Source of the DNA: Camarhynchus parvulus
Lineage: Eukaryota; Chordata; Aves; Passeriformes; Thraupidae
NCBI RefSeq assembly: GCF_901933205.1
Contig: NC_044573.1
Coordinates: forward strand, 34,196,993-34,260,992
DNA length: 64,000 nucleotides
Direction: 5' to 3'
Every line of letters starts with the position of its first letter. Position 1 is the stretch's first letter. Below are positions 62,561-64,000 of this stretch, in pieces. A model generated the notes under the pieces. It saw nothing but the letters and a program-made list of their open reading frames with translations, searched no databases and was not told the DNA's origin. Made by a program: the position numbers and the translations under genes.

Positions 62561-64000
62561 GTTTCTCAGTTTGCAGCTAGGAATTGATTTTTAAAAAAGG
62601 AAAAATCTGAGAATAACCAGGAAACACATTACCAAGATTCAAAGCAATGGTTTTTAAAAACAGCCAATCAGAAGAACACAGATTTGACACCATGAAGACA
62701 AATTATCTACTAGGCAAAATTAGGTTGAAGTATTATGACCAAGAGAGCAAATCCAGCCTTGCAGGCAACAAAATGACTGCTTTAAAAAGAATTCAAAACT
62801 CAAGTTAAATTAAGATATTATGAAAATAATGTGGAAAGTCTTAACATATGACTGTCAAATCTGGACAGCTCTATAAGGAAGGCAGAAGTTCTGGAATTTC
62901 ATTTTGACATGAAGTAATTAAAAAAGGGAAGAAATGTGAACTTGTGCTTTACAGCCACCAAAAATAATGTTTAATCCCTTTAAAGATGCAAAAAACTCGT
63001 TTTCACTGGTTTTGCCTCTTCAAAATTCACTCTCAGTGTATCCTGAAAGTCTCAATTTCTACTTGAATAAAAGTAGTGATGAAACTGAAGAAGCAAAATT
63101 TTATTGAGATAAGAAATGCATATTCCAAGATCCTTTGCTTTGGTTTTGTGGTCGGGATTTATTTTGTTGGGTTGGTTGGGGTTTTTTAAAATATTTGGGA
63201 AACTATAAGTTTTTATACATACTGTTCTTTCAACACAGTTTAAAAACCCTAAGTGCTGCACATGTCACAACTAAGTCATCCCCTAGTCTGAAAACATGGA
63301 AGATCAGACTTCACATTTCTGGCATTTCTAGAGTAACAGGTAGAACACAAACATGCTTTAAGTATATGTTTTCTTCCACGCAACATAAATGAGTGAAGAA
63401 AGGGACTATCACCTTTTCCCAAAGATTGTACACAACATCTAACTAATAAAGCCATAACATAATTCTCTGCACAGTCTTTCACGCAGTTGAGCTTACGACT
63501 GAAGCTCAAAAGCACATGAGGGTGTCGACATGTGGGTGTTAGCCTGGATTGTCAGCCAGTGCCCACAGCAGGGACCCTGCTGATGCTGTGCTTCAGACCT
63601 CAGGATATGAGAGGTGTTGGCTCTGCTCAACACCCCAGGCCAGCAGGAGAAGGCCCTGGTTTCTGAAACCTCAGAGAAATCCTCTTGTCTCCCTGATCAT
63701 TTGTATGGTGCTCACTGGCACATCCTCTGAGCCCTCAAGTCATTTACTTGTCCCTGAGTCTCAGAGTAATTTAGCTCTTCCACTGAGCTCTGAGTAATTA
63801 AATAACACTTTCCTTTCTTTTCTGATTCCCCCGTGTGTCTCAAAACTTCAGTGCATCTTCCATAACACATTAAGGAAGAGATCCTTGGCTTCCCTACTCT
63901 CTCTGTCACACAGAAACACACATGCCCCCTTGGGAGATAAATACAGATAGGCTTTATTTATCACTGCCTGAATTCTTCCCCAGAGTTGTTCTTCCTCCTC
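62561..64000. other. Unique non-coding stretch to window end
   Basis: Contains a T/G-rich patch at 63134-63190 similar to those at 1.87 and 10.0 kb. No exon, RNA gene or mobile element is recognised up to the end of the window. Confidence 0.5.

Noticed and set aside
1..64000. CRISPR arrays, tRNA genes, rRNA, operons, phage or plasmid modules.
   Set aside because: No regularly spaced repeats, no recognisable cloverleaf or rRNA motifs, and no gene-dense coding organisation. The repeat content is avian nuclear DNA.

Overview
This window looks like non-coding nuclear DNA from a bird, most likely a songbird. The evidence is the interspersed repeats. Four or five fragments match the CR1 LINE family that dominates avian genomes, and there is one roughly 1.1 kb LTR whose end sequence resembles passerine endogenous-retrovirus LTRs. 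Base composition is AT-rich, open reading frames are short and scattered on both strands, and there is no operon-like packing. I could not recognise a single host protein-coding exon, rRNA, tRNA or other structural RNA. The window is therefore either an intergenic gene desert or part of a very large intron; the sequence alone does not decide which.

Layout. 1-7 kb is unique AT-rich sequence with a composite trinucleotide microsatellite (about 1.7 kb), a small tandem repeat (2.8 kb) and a decayed old repeat (5.1 kb). 7.2-7.9 kb is a minus-strand CR1 whose reverse-transcriptase region is joined directly to the extreme 3' tail. 10.0-10.3 kb has a T/G-rich tract followed by a clean 65-bp tandem duplication. 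11.0-11.6 kb is markedly pyrimidine-rich on the plus strand. 18.48-19.57 kb is a GC- and CpG-rich solo LTR bounded by TG...CA and a GATCT target-site duplication, with its right junction tandemly duplicated. 20.8 kb holds a short CR1 tail. 21-34 kb is featureless apart from a small CA-rich tract. 34.2 kb has a second copy of the old repeat. 35.9-36.5 kb is a CR1 3' end carrying a tiny nested CR1-tail-like insertion. 41.2 kb has a short plus-strand CR1 tail. 41-60 kb is mostly unique sequence with an AT/GT microsatellite and a hairpin near 53.1-53.3 kb. 60.6-62.6 kb has two stretches rich in homeodomain-type TAATTA sites that could be conserved regulatory elements.

I found no evidence of a novel multi-gene system. 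The most informative observations concern mobile-element history: the internally deleted CR1, the duplicated LTR junction and the nested CR1 tail. The family assignments rest on my recall of consensus sequences, not on a database search.
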